From: Flagellimonas algicola
GTDB lineage: Bacteria > Bacteroidota > Bacteroidia > Flavobacteriales > Flavobacteriaceae
Assembly (NCBI RefSeq): GCF_005937185.1
Contig: NZ_VCNI01000007.1
Coordinates: forward strand, 1-48,891
DNA length: 48,891 nucleotides
Reading direction: 5' to 3'
Each line of letters begins with the position of its first letter. The stretch's first letter is position 1. Positions 8,101 through 16,500 of this stretch are shown in pieces. The notes beneath the pieces were generated by a model that saw nothing but the letters and a program-made list of their open reading frames with translations, did not search any database and was not told the origin of the DNA. The position numbers were made by a program, and so were the translations under genes.

Positions 8101-8336
8101 TACAGCTCGCGGTAGATACCCGGCGAGAGGTAATTGTTGCTTCGTAGCACCCCATCGTATTGGGTCGCATCCAAAAAATCATAGCCGTAATCGAGCAATA
8201 GCTGATGGGGCACCCGGTTCTTTTCCAAGAGGCTGAACACCGTATTGGTCTGGCTCGCCACTTGGGTGTCGATGTGCTGTTGTGCGTTTAAAAATGGGCA
8301 TAGCAATAGCTGTAAGATAAGTAGAGACTTTCTCAT
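5166..8336 (-). CDS. T9SS-secreted PGAP1/lipase-like hydrolase
   Basis: A 1056-residue secreted protein. Residues 1-19 are a signal peptide (MRKSLLILQLLLCPFLNAQ). A PKD-like stretch (FAVNFGDGSGYKSF to HTYASDGDYTVTF) lies at about 206-240. The alpha/beta-hydrolase core follows: LIVAEGLDTG at about 310, the nucleophile elbow GQSMGG at 404-409 (Ser406), and DAPHQG at 435-440 as in PGAP1-like and lipase-family proteins. Further PKD/Ig-like repeats with paired cysteines come next, and the C-terminal T9SS type A sorting domain begins at FSVYPNPSNDGTFYVG and ends YGNGMYFLRILGKE. Expected activity is ester (lipid or GPI-like) hydrolysis outside the cell; the substrate is not known. Three tandem lipoprotein genes lie just upstream on the same strand. 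TAATTTTG at 8386-8393 (minus) is a possible -7 box lacking a spaced TTG. The stretch around 6500-7200 is clearly more GC-rich than the 3' part. Confidence 0.85.
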   Translation of the reverse strand: MRKSLLILQLLLCPFLNAQQHIDTQVASQTNTVFSLLEKNRVPHQLLLDYGYDFLDATQYDGVLRSNNYLSPGIYRELYNTLLSSRINTSVPGLEAPEDLEDAWASKRKSETNKLGKGSPTSALVLNGLYYKYSRIRSNALSQNDIRVTNGKYDDVYISGTWQNPYETKSSFGMTLPVQHIANSKVSLLISNDTWYTNQSSNVHSFAVNFGDGSGYKSFSLGNALLHTYASDGDYTVTFRLRLTNGQYLYCRNRLKVTGAERQNTLTARNASCNIAIQGINATRSFQSIAGSATLQIAYANTCGQITKPLIVAEGLDTGLQQEGGTIGDSDIEQFLQFVDNSGSQSLIDLISTTNAVITNDYDVIYVNWDNGTDDLRRNAYVLQAVIDWVNANKTGSTPNVVLGQSMGGVIARYALRDMENRNEDHDTNLYVSHDAPHQGVHLPLGLFYMARQLVNEVLATPAGNVGIAVAGGDFPVGEAIRLLDSQAAKQLLTNYVREDYGLDNSVHNTWQSELRSMGYPQQTRNVALSNASHCAEPQGLISNQQLFRLNGSGNTRAFTDIVLSVFPAGFLVGVALGDLETALLGFLPGRATLETDFKVRAFPSSGTANIYSGRITYKKTFLWLMPITRTFTDRSFNSPIGSLFQDNFSGGVGPFYDFFESDSDAESNFFVRYNYNLDVVENVNFIPAVSALDVGSGATTLNTSDYTRTYTQTNRPTGSRAIPFDNFTTSFNTISTNEIHLSFNARNGDWLADELNNASSTFDCGFVCSNITINGPSDFCTSATFSVPAPNNSVTWSVSPSTSLNFQQNQASTTFSQGNGYRGNATITATLSDAACGPSTSVSKQIYVGRPLTYAGPVQDVCMNVFIQEETWILPASPGADSYKLISSSPYLQIEGGSSVTYDYAPTPINFYGTRAGTYTVTLRTTNSCGTSSVSFPVKVVNCGGGGFFSVYPNPSNDGTFYVGERSYENASLRSPRTTSTSSVSSNGQSKSRGTSEKYSFEIYDRYGKMLFEKRNRKWNGEMELNLKRYGNGMYFLRILGKESEETHQIVLGKS

Positions 8337-8409
8337 ATAGGTAATTTTTAAAGGTTAAAGGATTGTTATGTTAAGATGTTATCATCAAAATTAGTATCGG
8401 TTAAGTTAG

Positions 8410-8943
8410 TTAATTGGTATATCTAAGATCAAACCGGCCATCGGTTATCCGTATTTCATTGCCCTCATTGTCAAGCACCGTAAACTCAAAGGTGCCGGAA
8501 ATTATTTCATCTGTGAAGTTCGTTATGGTTAGAATACCTGGCTCCTCATCGGTAGGAGATGATGTTAGTTCAATACCACCGCCTATAAGATATTCTGCAA
8601 AAAAATTGCCGGATTCAAAAGTTGTAAGAGAATACGTCTTTTCTTCCAAACCCTCTATGTCCAAGGCACCTAGATTAAATCCAACCATTGTTTCACCTCC
8701 TCCTCTGGAAGCACTGATTCCCAAGGTGTAGGCATCACGAACAAACTGATAAAATGCAGAAGGCTGATCACCCCCAAACCTACCAGGAAAGAAGGGCTCA
8801 CCGTCAATCAGACAACCAAAAGTGCCCTCTCCTGTTTGCGTGGCTGGAGGCAAAGCATCTGCGGGGTTTTCGGGCGTGCCGTCGTCATCGTTGTTGCAGG
8901 CCGTAAGGATGACCATGAGCATAAAGGCGAGCAGGGTTTTCAT
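8410..8943 (-). CDS. DUF6252-like lipoprotein, copy 1 of tandem array
   Basis: A 177-residue lipoprotein (MKTLLAFMLMVILTAC, cysteine 16, then an acidic NNDDD linker). The family signature follows: DALPPATQTGEGTFGCLIDG, EPFFPGRFGGDQPSAFYQFV, YTLGISASRGGG, then a less conserved central section and a conserved end with TLTITNF- or ILTITNF-type sequence, TDEIISGTFEFTV and RITDGRFDLRYTN. The layout matches what I know as DUF6252 proteins of Flavobacteriia; function is not known. It is the copy nearest the T9SS hydrolase, 73 bases upstream of that gene's start and on the same strand. The linker and acidic residues after the cysteine suggest surface exposure. Confidence 0.75.
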   Translation of the reverse strand: MKTLLAFMLMVILTACNNDDDGTPENPADALPPATQTGEGTFGCLIDGEPFFPGRFGGDQPSAFYQFVRDAYTLGISASRGGGETMVGFNLGALDIEGLEEKTYSLTTFESGNFFAEYLIGGGIELTSSPTDEEPGILTITNFTDEIISGTFEFTVLDNEGNEIRITDGRFDLRYTN

Positions 8944-8970
8944 ATTGTCAATAATTTTAAGAAAATGTTA

Positions 8971-9507
8971 TCAATTGGTGTACTTAAGATCAAAACGTCC
9001 ATCAGTAATCCGTATCTCAGTCCCGTCATTGTCAATCACAGTAAACTCAAAGGTGCCGGAGATGATTTCGTCGGTGAAATTGGTTATTGTCAAAGTACCT
9101 GGGTTTTCATATGTAGTTCTAGCTCTAAGAACTATTCCTCCTCCAAGATTATATCTACCTGAAAAATTTCCTAACCCTTCTGAAATAAGTAAATAGGTAG
9201 TCACTTCTAGTCCTTCAATATCCAGCGCACCCAACCCAATGCTAACAAAATTTTCACCCCCCCCGTCGTTTCTTCCGGCACTAATACCCAAGGTGTAAGC
9301 CCCACGAACAAATTGATAAAAGGCGGAAGGCCTATTACTGCCACTCTCTGGAAAAAAAGGCTCCCCATCTATAAGGCAGCCAAAGGTCTGCTCACCGGTC
9401 TGTGTGGCCGGGGGCAGGGCATCGGCCGGGTTATCGGGCGTGCCATTGTCATCGTTGTTGCAGGCGGTCAAGGTTGCCAAAAACACTAAAACAAGTAGGT
9501 TTTTCAT
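8971..9507 (-). CDS. DUF6252-like lipoprotein, copy 2
   Basis: A 178-residue paralogue of its neighbours (signal MKNLLVLVFLATLTAC). The first 60 residues and the last 45 are nearly the same as in copies 1 and 3, while residues about 85-130 diverge strongly (ENFVSIGLGALDIEGLEVTT, then YLLISEGLGNFSGRYNLGGG). GRFGGD is replaced here by ESGSNR. The 27-base gap to copy 1 and 52-base gap to copy 3, together with matching 3' flanks (ATGTTATCAATTGGT), show duplication of a whole gene-plus-flank unit. Same membrane anchoring and unknown function as the other copies. Confidence 0.75.
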   Translation of the reverse strand: MKNLLVLVFLATLTACNNDDNGTPDNPADALPPATQTGEQTFGCLIDGEPFFPESGSNRPSAFYQFVRGAYTLGISAGRNDGGGENFVSIGLGALDIEGLEVTTYLLISEGLGNFSGRYNLGGGIVLRARTTYENPGTLTITNFTDEIISGTFEFTVIDNDGTEIRITDGRFDLKYTN

Positions 9508-9559
9508 GTAGTCAAGATTTTAAAGAAAAGTATTGCGATTTTATTTTAAGGGAATGTTA

Positions 9560-10096
9560 TCAATTGGTATATCTGAGGTCAAAGCGTCCATTGGTTATCC
9601 GTATTTCATTGCCGTCATTGTCAAGTACTGAAAACTCAAAAGTTCCTGAGATTATTTCATCGGTAAAATTCGTTATGGTCAATGTACCCGGATTCTCTTC
9701 AGTAGTAGAACCGTCTAGAATATTTCCTACAGCAATATCATATTCAGCAGAAAAATTACCGGGCATTCTAGATTTAAGAGAATATGTTGAAATATCCAAT
9801 CCTTTAATGTCCAAACCAGATATTCTTAGAGACTGTTTTTCAACCCCCCCCCCTCTAGAAGCACTAATGCCTAGGGTATATGCTCCACAAACAAATTGAT
9901 AAAAAGCCGATGGCCTGTCGCCCCCGAACCTACCCGGGAAAAAGGGCTCGCCGTCTATAAGACACCCAAAAGTGCCCTCTCCTGTTTGCGTGGCCGGAGG
10001 CAAAGCATCGGCGGGGTTTTCTGGCGTGCCATTGTCATCATCGTTATTACAGGCAACTATAAGAAATGACAGAAATAAGAAAAGTAGGTTTTTCAT
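9560..10096 (-). CDS. DUF6252-like lipoprotein, copy 3
   Basis: A 178-residue paralogue (signal MKNLLFLFLSFLIVAC). It keeps the shared N-terminal block ending FGGDRPSAFYQFV and the shared end ISGTFEFSVLDNDGNEIRIT, but its centre (VEKQSLRISGLDIKGLDIST to AVGNILDGSTTEENP) differs from both other copies. As the first gene of the array in transcription order it may carry the promoter: TACATTTG reads on the minus strand at 10121-10114, 17 bases before the start, though no TTG is correctly spaced. Function unknown. Confidence 0.75.
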   Translation of the reverse strand: MKNLLFLFLSFLIVACNNDDDNGTPENPADALPPATQTGEGTFGCLIDGEPFFPGRFGGDRPSAFYQFVCGAYTLGISASRGGGVEKQSLRISGLDIKGLDISTYSLKSRMPGNFSAEYDIAVGNILDGSTTEENPGTLTITNFTDEIISGTFEFSVLDNDGNEIRITNGRFDLRYTN

Positions 10097-10155
10097 TGAG
10101 ACTAATTCACTTCAAATGTAAGAAAATACTGTAGGTTTATCTTACTGTAATGTTA

Positions 10156-10240
10156 TCAATTGGTGTGCCGAAGATCAAAACGGCCATCGGTGATCTGTAT
10201 TTCATTGCCGTCATTGTAAAGCACCGTAAACTCAAAAGTT
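10156..10240 (-). pseudogene. 3' remnant of a fourth DUF6252-like copy
   Basis: The last 26 codons (FEFTVLYNDGNEIQITDGRF, then DLRHTN and a stop at 10156-10158) and the 3' flank (ATGTTATCAATTGGT) match the three intact copies. Identity stops abruptly at about 10241, where the intact genes continue into the IISGT segment and this one runs into unrelated AT-rich sequence. It is the left-over of a deletion or recombination that removed the rest of the gene, not a functional protein. Confidence 0.75.
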
Positions 10241-10524
10241 CTAATAAAAAAAATATAGTTCCTTAAAACAAACATTTTTTGGGAATCTACTCCTTCCTTC
10301 CAAAGAGTCTCATAAACTCTCCGTTTTCTGGCACATCTCCTACCTCGCAATATTTGCCTGTTTTTTGTCAAAATTAATTCTCACACTTTCGCTTACCAAT
10401 TGCTCATATCGGCAGATTCTTCAAGTCTATGGTAGACAGAAGATAGTAATCTTGATGATTTCTACAAAGACATATAGCGTTGGTTGAAGAAGCCTGAGCA
10501 ATAGTTATATTATACAATTGGTTT
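10241..10524. other. Intergenic beside the lipoprotein remnant
   Basis: No complete gene. On the minus strand a 26-codon open stretch (10290-10367) bounded by stop codons reads EVGDVPENGEFMRLFGRKE near its end and has a protein-like composition, so it may be a piece of another lost gene. 10372-10524 shows nothing I can support. Confidence 0.3.
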
Positions 10525-12117
10525 TTAGTAATCAGTGAAAATCAAGGCGTCTCCTATAGCCCTTTCTCCAGATAGATCTGACGAACTCCCTGTTTTTTTG
10601 CCATTGACTATCATCATACTTGAGCCACCTCCATCCAAATTAAATGCTTCAGTGACTCCTAAATTTTTAAATAAATTCGACATTTCAGTAATGGAAGCTC
10701 CTGCCGAAATACCGGGCTGACGTCCATATACCACTGCTATATATACTTTGTTGTCTGATGTAATGCCAATAGCAGTTCTCGGATGTCTTCGAACCACCCA
10801 TCCATGGTAAAATCCTGCCCTTGAACCTATTTCTGTAGTTTCAAAAGCAGCCTTGTCTTTTTTGTCTACATATTCATCTGAAACTTTAAAATCAGAAAAA
10901 ACAGTCTCCCAACCTTCTTTAAATCTATCAGCTATCTCATGGTTCCCCTTCCTTAGTAGTGTGGGGCCTCCATTTACTGCATATAGGCCTTTTTTGAGTA
11001 GTATTGGGCCTTCGTCGCTTGTTATTGATATGTGCTTGGTCACTGTCATTTCTACTTTTGCAACATTTTCAAGATATGTCGCACTCAATCCTATTGCTTG
11101 TAACAAATACCCATTTTCTGGTATTTCACCCCCTCTTTGGCGTTTTATAGATATAATTCTGTCTGTACTATCTAAGGCGATTTCCAGACCTTCACCTATA
11201 TCACCTTTGTTTCCATATTCGGGAGTGAATATGACTATTTCGTCTTTATTTCTACAGACAAAATCATGAATTGGGATTACATAACCTGACCCATCAAAGT
11301 TGCCACAATTCAATATCCTTCCAACTGACCTGTTAATCCCATGAACTCTTAATTTAATTGAGTCAAGCTCTATTTGGATATCTGTATTCACGTTGTGCGC
11401 AACTGAAAAAAGTGCCGGTAAATTGTTTTCTATAAGCAAAATAGACCTTCCCCCTATAGCTTCACTCAAGAGTTTACCATCTATTACTGAAATTCCAGCT
11501 GGGTCTCCTGGCATACCGACCTCGTTTTCCCATGCAAAAAATCCTGCATTTACAGCGGCCAAAGCCCTAAGGTTTCTTGACATTTTAGAGGTAGTTTCTT
11601 TTCCCGAAACCTGATTATTTCCTAATATTGCTTTTACCTGTCCTTTGTATTTGGTAAGGTCAATTTTTAAAAGGGATATCAAAAATGGCCCTGATGTAGG
11701 ATACCCATCCTCTGCCGTGTGCCGAATCGCCATAGAAATGCCCTTGCAACTAAGCTTTTCTCTTAGCTTAATTGCTGCTTCTTTTGTATTGAAAGTTCCG
11801 ACTCTAACAATTTTGCCGAGTTTACCCCCATGAGGATCGGGTTCAGGGGAATACTCCAATCGGGCAACCATACCTAGATTCTCTATTTTCAACGATAGTT
11901 CTTCTGCTTTGGCAGGAGTGACAATTCCACTGGTAAGCGTAAAAAAATCACTGTTAGAGAAATGCCCTCGATTGACTTGGATAAAATCTAGCCCATCTTG
12001 TATATTTTTAACAACCACCTTTTGTTCAAGGCCCATTTTGCCAATATCCAAATCTGGAAAGTTCATTGGATCACTGGCACAGGAAAACATCAATAGTATA
12101 ATGAGTGCTTTTTTCAT
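10525..12117 (-). CDS. SPOR-domain phosphodiester glycosidase lipoprotein (NAGPA family)
   Basis: A 530-residue protein with a very short lipoprotein signal (MKKALIILLMFSC, cysteine 13). Residues about 56-135 form a SPOR-like region: FFTLTSG, EELSLKIENLG, IVRVGTFNTKEAAIKLREKL. The remainder is the NAGPA/DUF2233 phosphodiester glycosidase fold, with AAVNAGFFAW near 188, AVNGGPTLLRKG, RRHPRTAIGI, AFNLDGGGSSMMIVNGK and ERAIGDALIF, the conserved glycine- and asparagine/aspartate-rich motifs of the family. The mammalian relative removes GlcNAc from a phosphodiester on mannose. Here it would act at the cell surface or in the periplasm on sugar-1-phosphodiester glycans. It is the last gene of the SusC/SusD locus, 136 bases after susD. 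Cargo identity is inference. Confidence 0.85.
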   Translation of the reverse strand: MKKALIILLMFSCASDPMNFPDLDIGKMGLEQKVVVKNIQDGLDFIQVNRGHFSNSDFFTLTSGIVTPAKAEELSLKIENLGMVARLEYSPEPDPHGGKLGKIVRVGTFNTKEAAIKLREKLSCKGISMAIRHTAEDGYPTSGPFLISLLKIDLTKYKGQVKAILGNNQVSGKETTSKMSRNLRALAAVNAGFFAWENEVGMPGDPAGISVIDGKLLSEAIGGRSILLIENNLPALFSVAHNVNTDIQIELDSIKLRVHGINRSVGRILNCGNFDGSGYVIPIHDFVCRNKDEIVIFTPEYGNKGDIGEGLEIALDSTDRIISIKRQRGGEIPENGYLLQAIGLSATYLENVAKVEMTVTKHISITSDEGPILLKKGLYAVNGGPTLLRKGNHEIADRFKEGWETVFSDFKVSDEYVDKKDKAAFETTEIGSRAGFYHGWVVRRHPRTAIGITSDNKVYIAVVYGRQPGISAGASITEMSNLFKNLGVTEAFNLDGGGSSMMIVNGKKTGSSSDLSGERAIGDALIFTDY

Positions 12118-12253
12118 AGGGGTACTACTTATTTATCACTGGCCTGACTGTTTTAAATCAGAAAAAAAGGGATTGGAAAAATCTCCGCCCCCTTTTCAAA
12201 CTAACTCAAACTAAAAACCAACTAAGTATAAACAACTTAAGCATATGAATCAA

Positions 12254-13534
12254 TCAATATCCGGGATTCTGATTTAATCCGGCCAAATCGACCTCCCTTT
12301 GGGGGATGGGAAGTAACAATTGATTTTGTTCCGTAACATTTTCAAGCCGTTCAATGGCCTTGTTGGTGCGAACCAAATCATACCAAAAGAATCCCTCAGC
12401 ATAGAATTCCCGTTGTCTTTCATCCAATATTGCATTCAAAAAACTTTCGGAATCGGTTGCCGTACTAGGGCCCAAGCCTCTCACTGCCCTCAGTTCGTTC
12501 AGCCTATCCAAACCACTTGGATAGCCTTGTGCTTCTGAACTGATCAAATACATTTCTGCCAACCGACTTACCACAACAGGTAAATTAGCACTCTCGGTAT
12601 ATTTGTTTACAATGTTCTGACCATTAAAAACAATCAGGGTTGCATCTTTCCTAAGGTCGACATCCTCGTATAGATTATTAAAAATAAACTCTGTAGGAGC
12701 AAACTGTTGGGAACCCGAAACTGGATGATCGTTGGGGTTAAAAGTGACATATTGCCTCACCAATTCTACAGGATTGTTCCCTAGAGAGAAAATGACTTCT
12801 TTATTGCCAGAAATACTGAATATTGAAGCAAATTCTGATTCCAATACAAACCCTCCAGAAGTGGACGAGATAACGGTTTCAGCTAAATCAAAAGCATCAT
12901 TAGTATTGCCCATGGCCAAGTGAACCCTGGAAAGCAATGCCCTAACTGCGTCTTTGGAAACAAAATTCTCATTCGAAAAGTCATTGGCCAAACTCACTGC
13001 CTGATTCAGGTCCCCTAGAATAAATGCCCATGTTTCTTCAGCCGTGTCTCTGGGAACAATTTCAGTTGTATTCTCCGGCAAAAGAGGCACACCTCCGAAC
13101 CTTGTCACCAAGTAATAGTAAGCCAATCCTCTAAAATATAATGCGGTAGCCCTTTCATTATCGAAACTCCCCTCCAAACTGTCAATAACTTCAAGTGCTG
13201 TGTTTGCATTAAAAATGATAGCATATAATTCCAACCACCAACTTTCGGTCTGTGTGGGATTCAGCCTATTTCTAACAAAATTGATATCATCGCCGGCGAA
13301 TAGTGGTGTTGCTTCCAAATGATTGGCCAACAAGTCAAAATCAACAAACCTGTTTCCAATTCCAATAGTAGATCTATTATAAACCCCATTTATCAGCTGG
13401 GGCAAGTCAGTGTCTTGAAGTTGGGACGGGCTAATACTCTCCTCAGGAAAAAGGTCAAGTTCGTTTGAGCAAGAGCCCAGCATAAAAAAGACTGCTATAA
13501 CCGATAGTAGCTTAAAAATTTTATTTCTTTTCAT
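12254..13534 (-). CDS. susD: SusD/RagB-like outer-membrane glycan-binding lipoprotein
   Basis: A 426-residue lipoprotein (lipobox FFMLGSC, cysteine 22) with the SusD/RagB course: the N-terminal helix bundle motif LNQAVSLAND and TPR-like helices (RGLAYYYLVTRFGGVPLLPE), the RVHLAMGNTNDAFDLAETVI helix pair, and the C-terminal YLISSEAQG, LDERQREFYAEGFFWYDLVR and LLPIPQREVDLAGLNQNPGY motifs that close most SusD proteins. It would form the lid over the SusC channel encoded 13 bases upstream and hand over glycan ligand. It is shorter than many SusD proteins (450-600 residues), so insert loops that shape glycan specificity are reduced. Family assignment is secure; ligand unknown. Confidence 0.92.
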   Translation of the reverse strand: MKRNKIFKLLSVIAVFFMLGSCSNELDLFPEESISPSQLQDTDLPQLINGVYNRSTIGIGNRFVDFDLLANHLEATPLFAGDDINFVRNRLNPTQTESWWLELYAIIFNANTALEVIDSLEGSFDNERATALYFRGLAYYYLVTRFGGVPLLPENTTEIVPRDTAEETWAFILGDLNQAVSLANDFSNENFVSKDAVRALLSRVHLAMGNTNDAFDLAETVISSTSGGFVLESEFASIFSISGNKEVIFSLGNNPVELVRQYVTFNPNDHPVSGSQQFAPTEFIFNNLYEDVDLRKDATLIVFNGQNIVNKYTESANLPVVVSRLAEMYLISSEAQGYPSGLDRLNELRAVRGLGPSTATDSESFLNAILDERQREFYAEGFFWYDLVRTNKAIERLENVTEQNQLLLPIPQREVDLAGLNQNPGY

Positions 13535-13546
13535 GGTGATTTTTTC

Positions 13547-16500
13547 TTAAAATTTAACATTGACACCCAAAATAACCGTTCTCAAAGGAGGAGGCGTTAG
13601 AAAATCCGCGCCAAATGTCCTTGGGTCAGAACTATCTGAAGCTTCCGGGTCATATCCCATATAATCTGTAATAGTGAACAGATTATTCCCTGTGAGATAA
13701 AACCGAAGTGTGTCCATTGATAATTTGGATGACACTTCATTAGGTAGTGTATATCCCAAGGTAATGTTCTTAATTCTAAAAAAGGAGGCATCTTCCACCC
13801 ACCTTGAAGAGGCTTGGTTATTGTGGAAAGCAGCTCCAGTTCCACCAGCAATTGCCCTTGGAACATTATTACTGGTGCCAGGCCCTGTCCATCTATTTTC
13901 GGCAGTCTCCTTCAACTGGCCGAATTGGGTAAACCCAAGACCTTCCACTCCTCCACCAACACGAATGGATCCTGCCGACCCTCCAGCCAAGAAACCACCT
14001 GATCTCCATGCTGAAAAAATATCATTTCCGAATGAGAAATTGGAAAACACGGTCAAATCAAAATTCTTATACCTTAAAGTGTTGTTCAACCCACCAAAAA
14101 CATCTGGAAAAGCGTTGCCAACAACTTGTCGATCACTGGCATTAATCTGTCCGTCACCGTTTATATCTTCGTATATTACATCTCCTGCACGGACTCCGTT
14201 GGCAGCCAAGCTAGCTGGCACTTCAGCATCTGATTGATAGATGCCGATTTGCTTTAACAAATAAAAAGAACCTATAGATTCGCCCACCTTAAGAACATTA
14301 TATCCAATTGGTATGGCTTCATCACCTATCAATGATTTCAATTCGTTGTTGGCAGTAGCGATGTTAAAATCAACATTCCAAGAAAAATCTTCTTTATTTA
14401 TTATAGATGCCGTAATAGCCAATTCAAAACCATTGCTGGTCAACTTGCCAATATTTTCCGAGAAAGTGGTAAAACCAGTAGTTCCGTGAACAGGTCTATC
14501 AAATAGGAGATCATCCGTGTCCTTTGTATAGTACTCAGCGGTTATTGATACTTTATTGTCCAACAGTGCCAAATCCACCCCAACATTAAAGGAACTTGAT
14601 TGCTCCCAGGTAAGATTGGGATTCTCCAGTTGATTTGCCGTCAAACCGCTTTGTCCCAAATAATCTGCTCCACCTGAAACCAAGGCCAGGGAGTTATAGT
14701 TCCCAATACTGCTTGTGCTGCCAGTCACACCATAAGATGCTCTAAGCTTTAGGAAACTGAGAAAATCATTTTCCTTAAAAAATGGCTCCCTGGAAATGAC
14801 CCAACCCATTGAGGCCGAGGGAAAGTTTCCGTACTTCTTGCCACTTGCAAAACGAGATGAGCCATCACGCCTAAATGATAAATCCAAAAAATAGCGGTCT
14901 TTGAACGTTCCAGATATCCGCCCCAAATAAGAATCCAAGGCATTTTCCGTTTTTGCGCCGAAAGCAAATTGTTCTGCTGCAGAAGAGATAGCCCTAAAAG
15001 AAGGGGATGGTAAGTTTCTGGCATCTATCAATGATGATTCTGTAACTTGCTTTTGAAAAGAATGCGCTGCTGTTACTTTTAAATCAAGATCGTTCCATGA
15101 TTTTTGATAGTTGAACAAGTTCTCCACCAAAACGTTTGAGAGAATATTTCTGGAATCCAGGACCTGACCATTAAAATTCCTTCCTCTTACTTGAAAAGGA
15201 GACCTATAGGTATTGTCATGGTACGTGCCGTAATCAATGTTAAATGAAGGGGTGTACGAAAACCCTTTAAATGGCCTTATTTCAACAAAAGCATTGAGAA
15301 TGCCTCTGTAAATCCTGTATTGGGAGTCTTGTTCTTCCACTACCTGTAGACCATTGTGCCTTGTCAATGTAGCTGATCCTCCTACATTGTAAAATCCATC
15401 TATAAAAGCTGGATCCGCAGGTCTCTGTTCAAGTCCTCTTATTAATAACCGCACTCCCCCTTCATGACTGGCTACCCGACTATTATCTGTAAAATTCCCT
15501 ATGAAATTGACCCCTGCCCCAACTTTGTCACTAAACTTGTGCTCAATGCTCAGTTTATTGGAAAATCTTTGAAATCTGCTTTTAATGAACCATCCTTCTT
15601 GATCAAAATATCCCAGCGATGCATAATAAGTAGTATTCTCGTTACCACCACTCATAGAAATGTTATAATCTTGAATTCTTGAAGTCTCCCTTGTCAATGC
15701 TCCAATCCAATCAAATTCGGTCTCGCCCGATGGAAGAGGATTATCCAATGGGGCGAGAAACTCTTCATCGCCTGAATTTAGTCCTTGATCACTATTAAAA
15801 TTTGCTCGGGCCTCATTGTTTACCTCCAACCAAAGAGCAGTATCAGCAGGCTTGATTTCTTGGGGGGCAAACTGAATTCCGGTATAAGAGGATACGTTGA
15901 CCTGTCCTTTTCCTGTTCTTCCTTTTTTTGTTGTTATAATAATAACCCCATTTGTGCCACGAGAACCATAAATAGCAGTTGAAGCTGCATCTTTCAGGAC
16001 ATCAATACTTGCGATGTCATTGGGATTGAGAAGCGACAATGGACTTTGGTTATTCACTTCACCAAAAACATTGATTCCAGAAGGGTCGCTTATATTGATT
16101 GGAATACCATCTATTACAAATAAAGGAAGGTTGTCTCCTTGCAGCGAGCCAATACCGCGAATATTAATTCGCTGCTGCCCCCCCGGAGTTCCAGATGTAG
16201 AAGATACTTGCAATCCGGCCACACGTCCTTGAAGCACATCATCAGTGCCCAAAAAACCAGTCTTTTCGGTCTCGGCTACATTGACTTTGGATATTGCGCC
16301 TGTAATCCTGGCCTTACTTTGAGTACCGTAACCAACCACAACTACCTCATCCAATTTAGCAGAATCTTCACTAAGAGTTATGATTACCTGTAGTTGTCCG
16401 TCCAAAGACACTTCTTTAGTTGTAAATCCAATATAGGACACTACCAGAATAGCATTCTCATTGTCCGTTTCCAATTTGAAATTTCCGTCAAAGTCTGTAG

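Noticed and set aside
10156..10371. 71-codon minus-strand open frame taken as a gene
   Set aside because: Only its last 26 codons match the lipoprotein family; the front part is unrelated sequence joined by deletion, so it is a remnant, not a gene.
13710..14237. 175-codon plus-strand open frame opposite susC
   Set aside because: Shadow of the SusC barrel region; the sense strand has full family motifs through the same bases.
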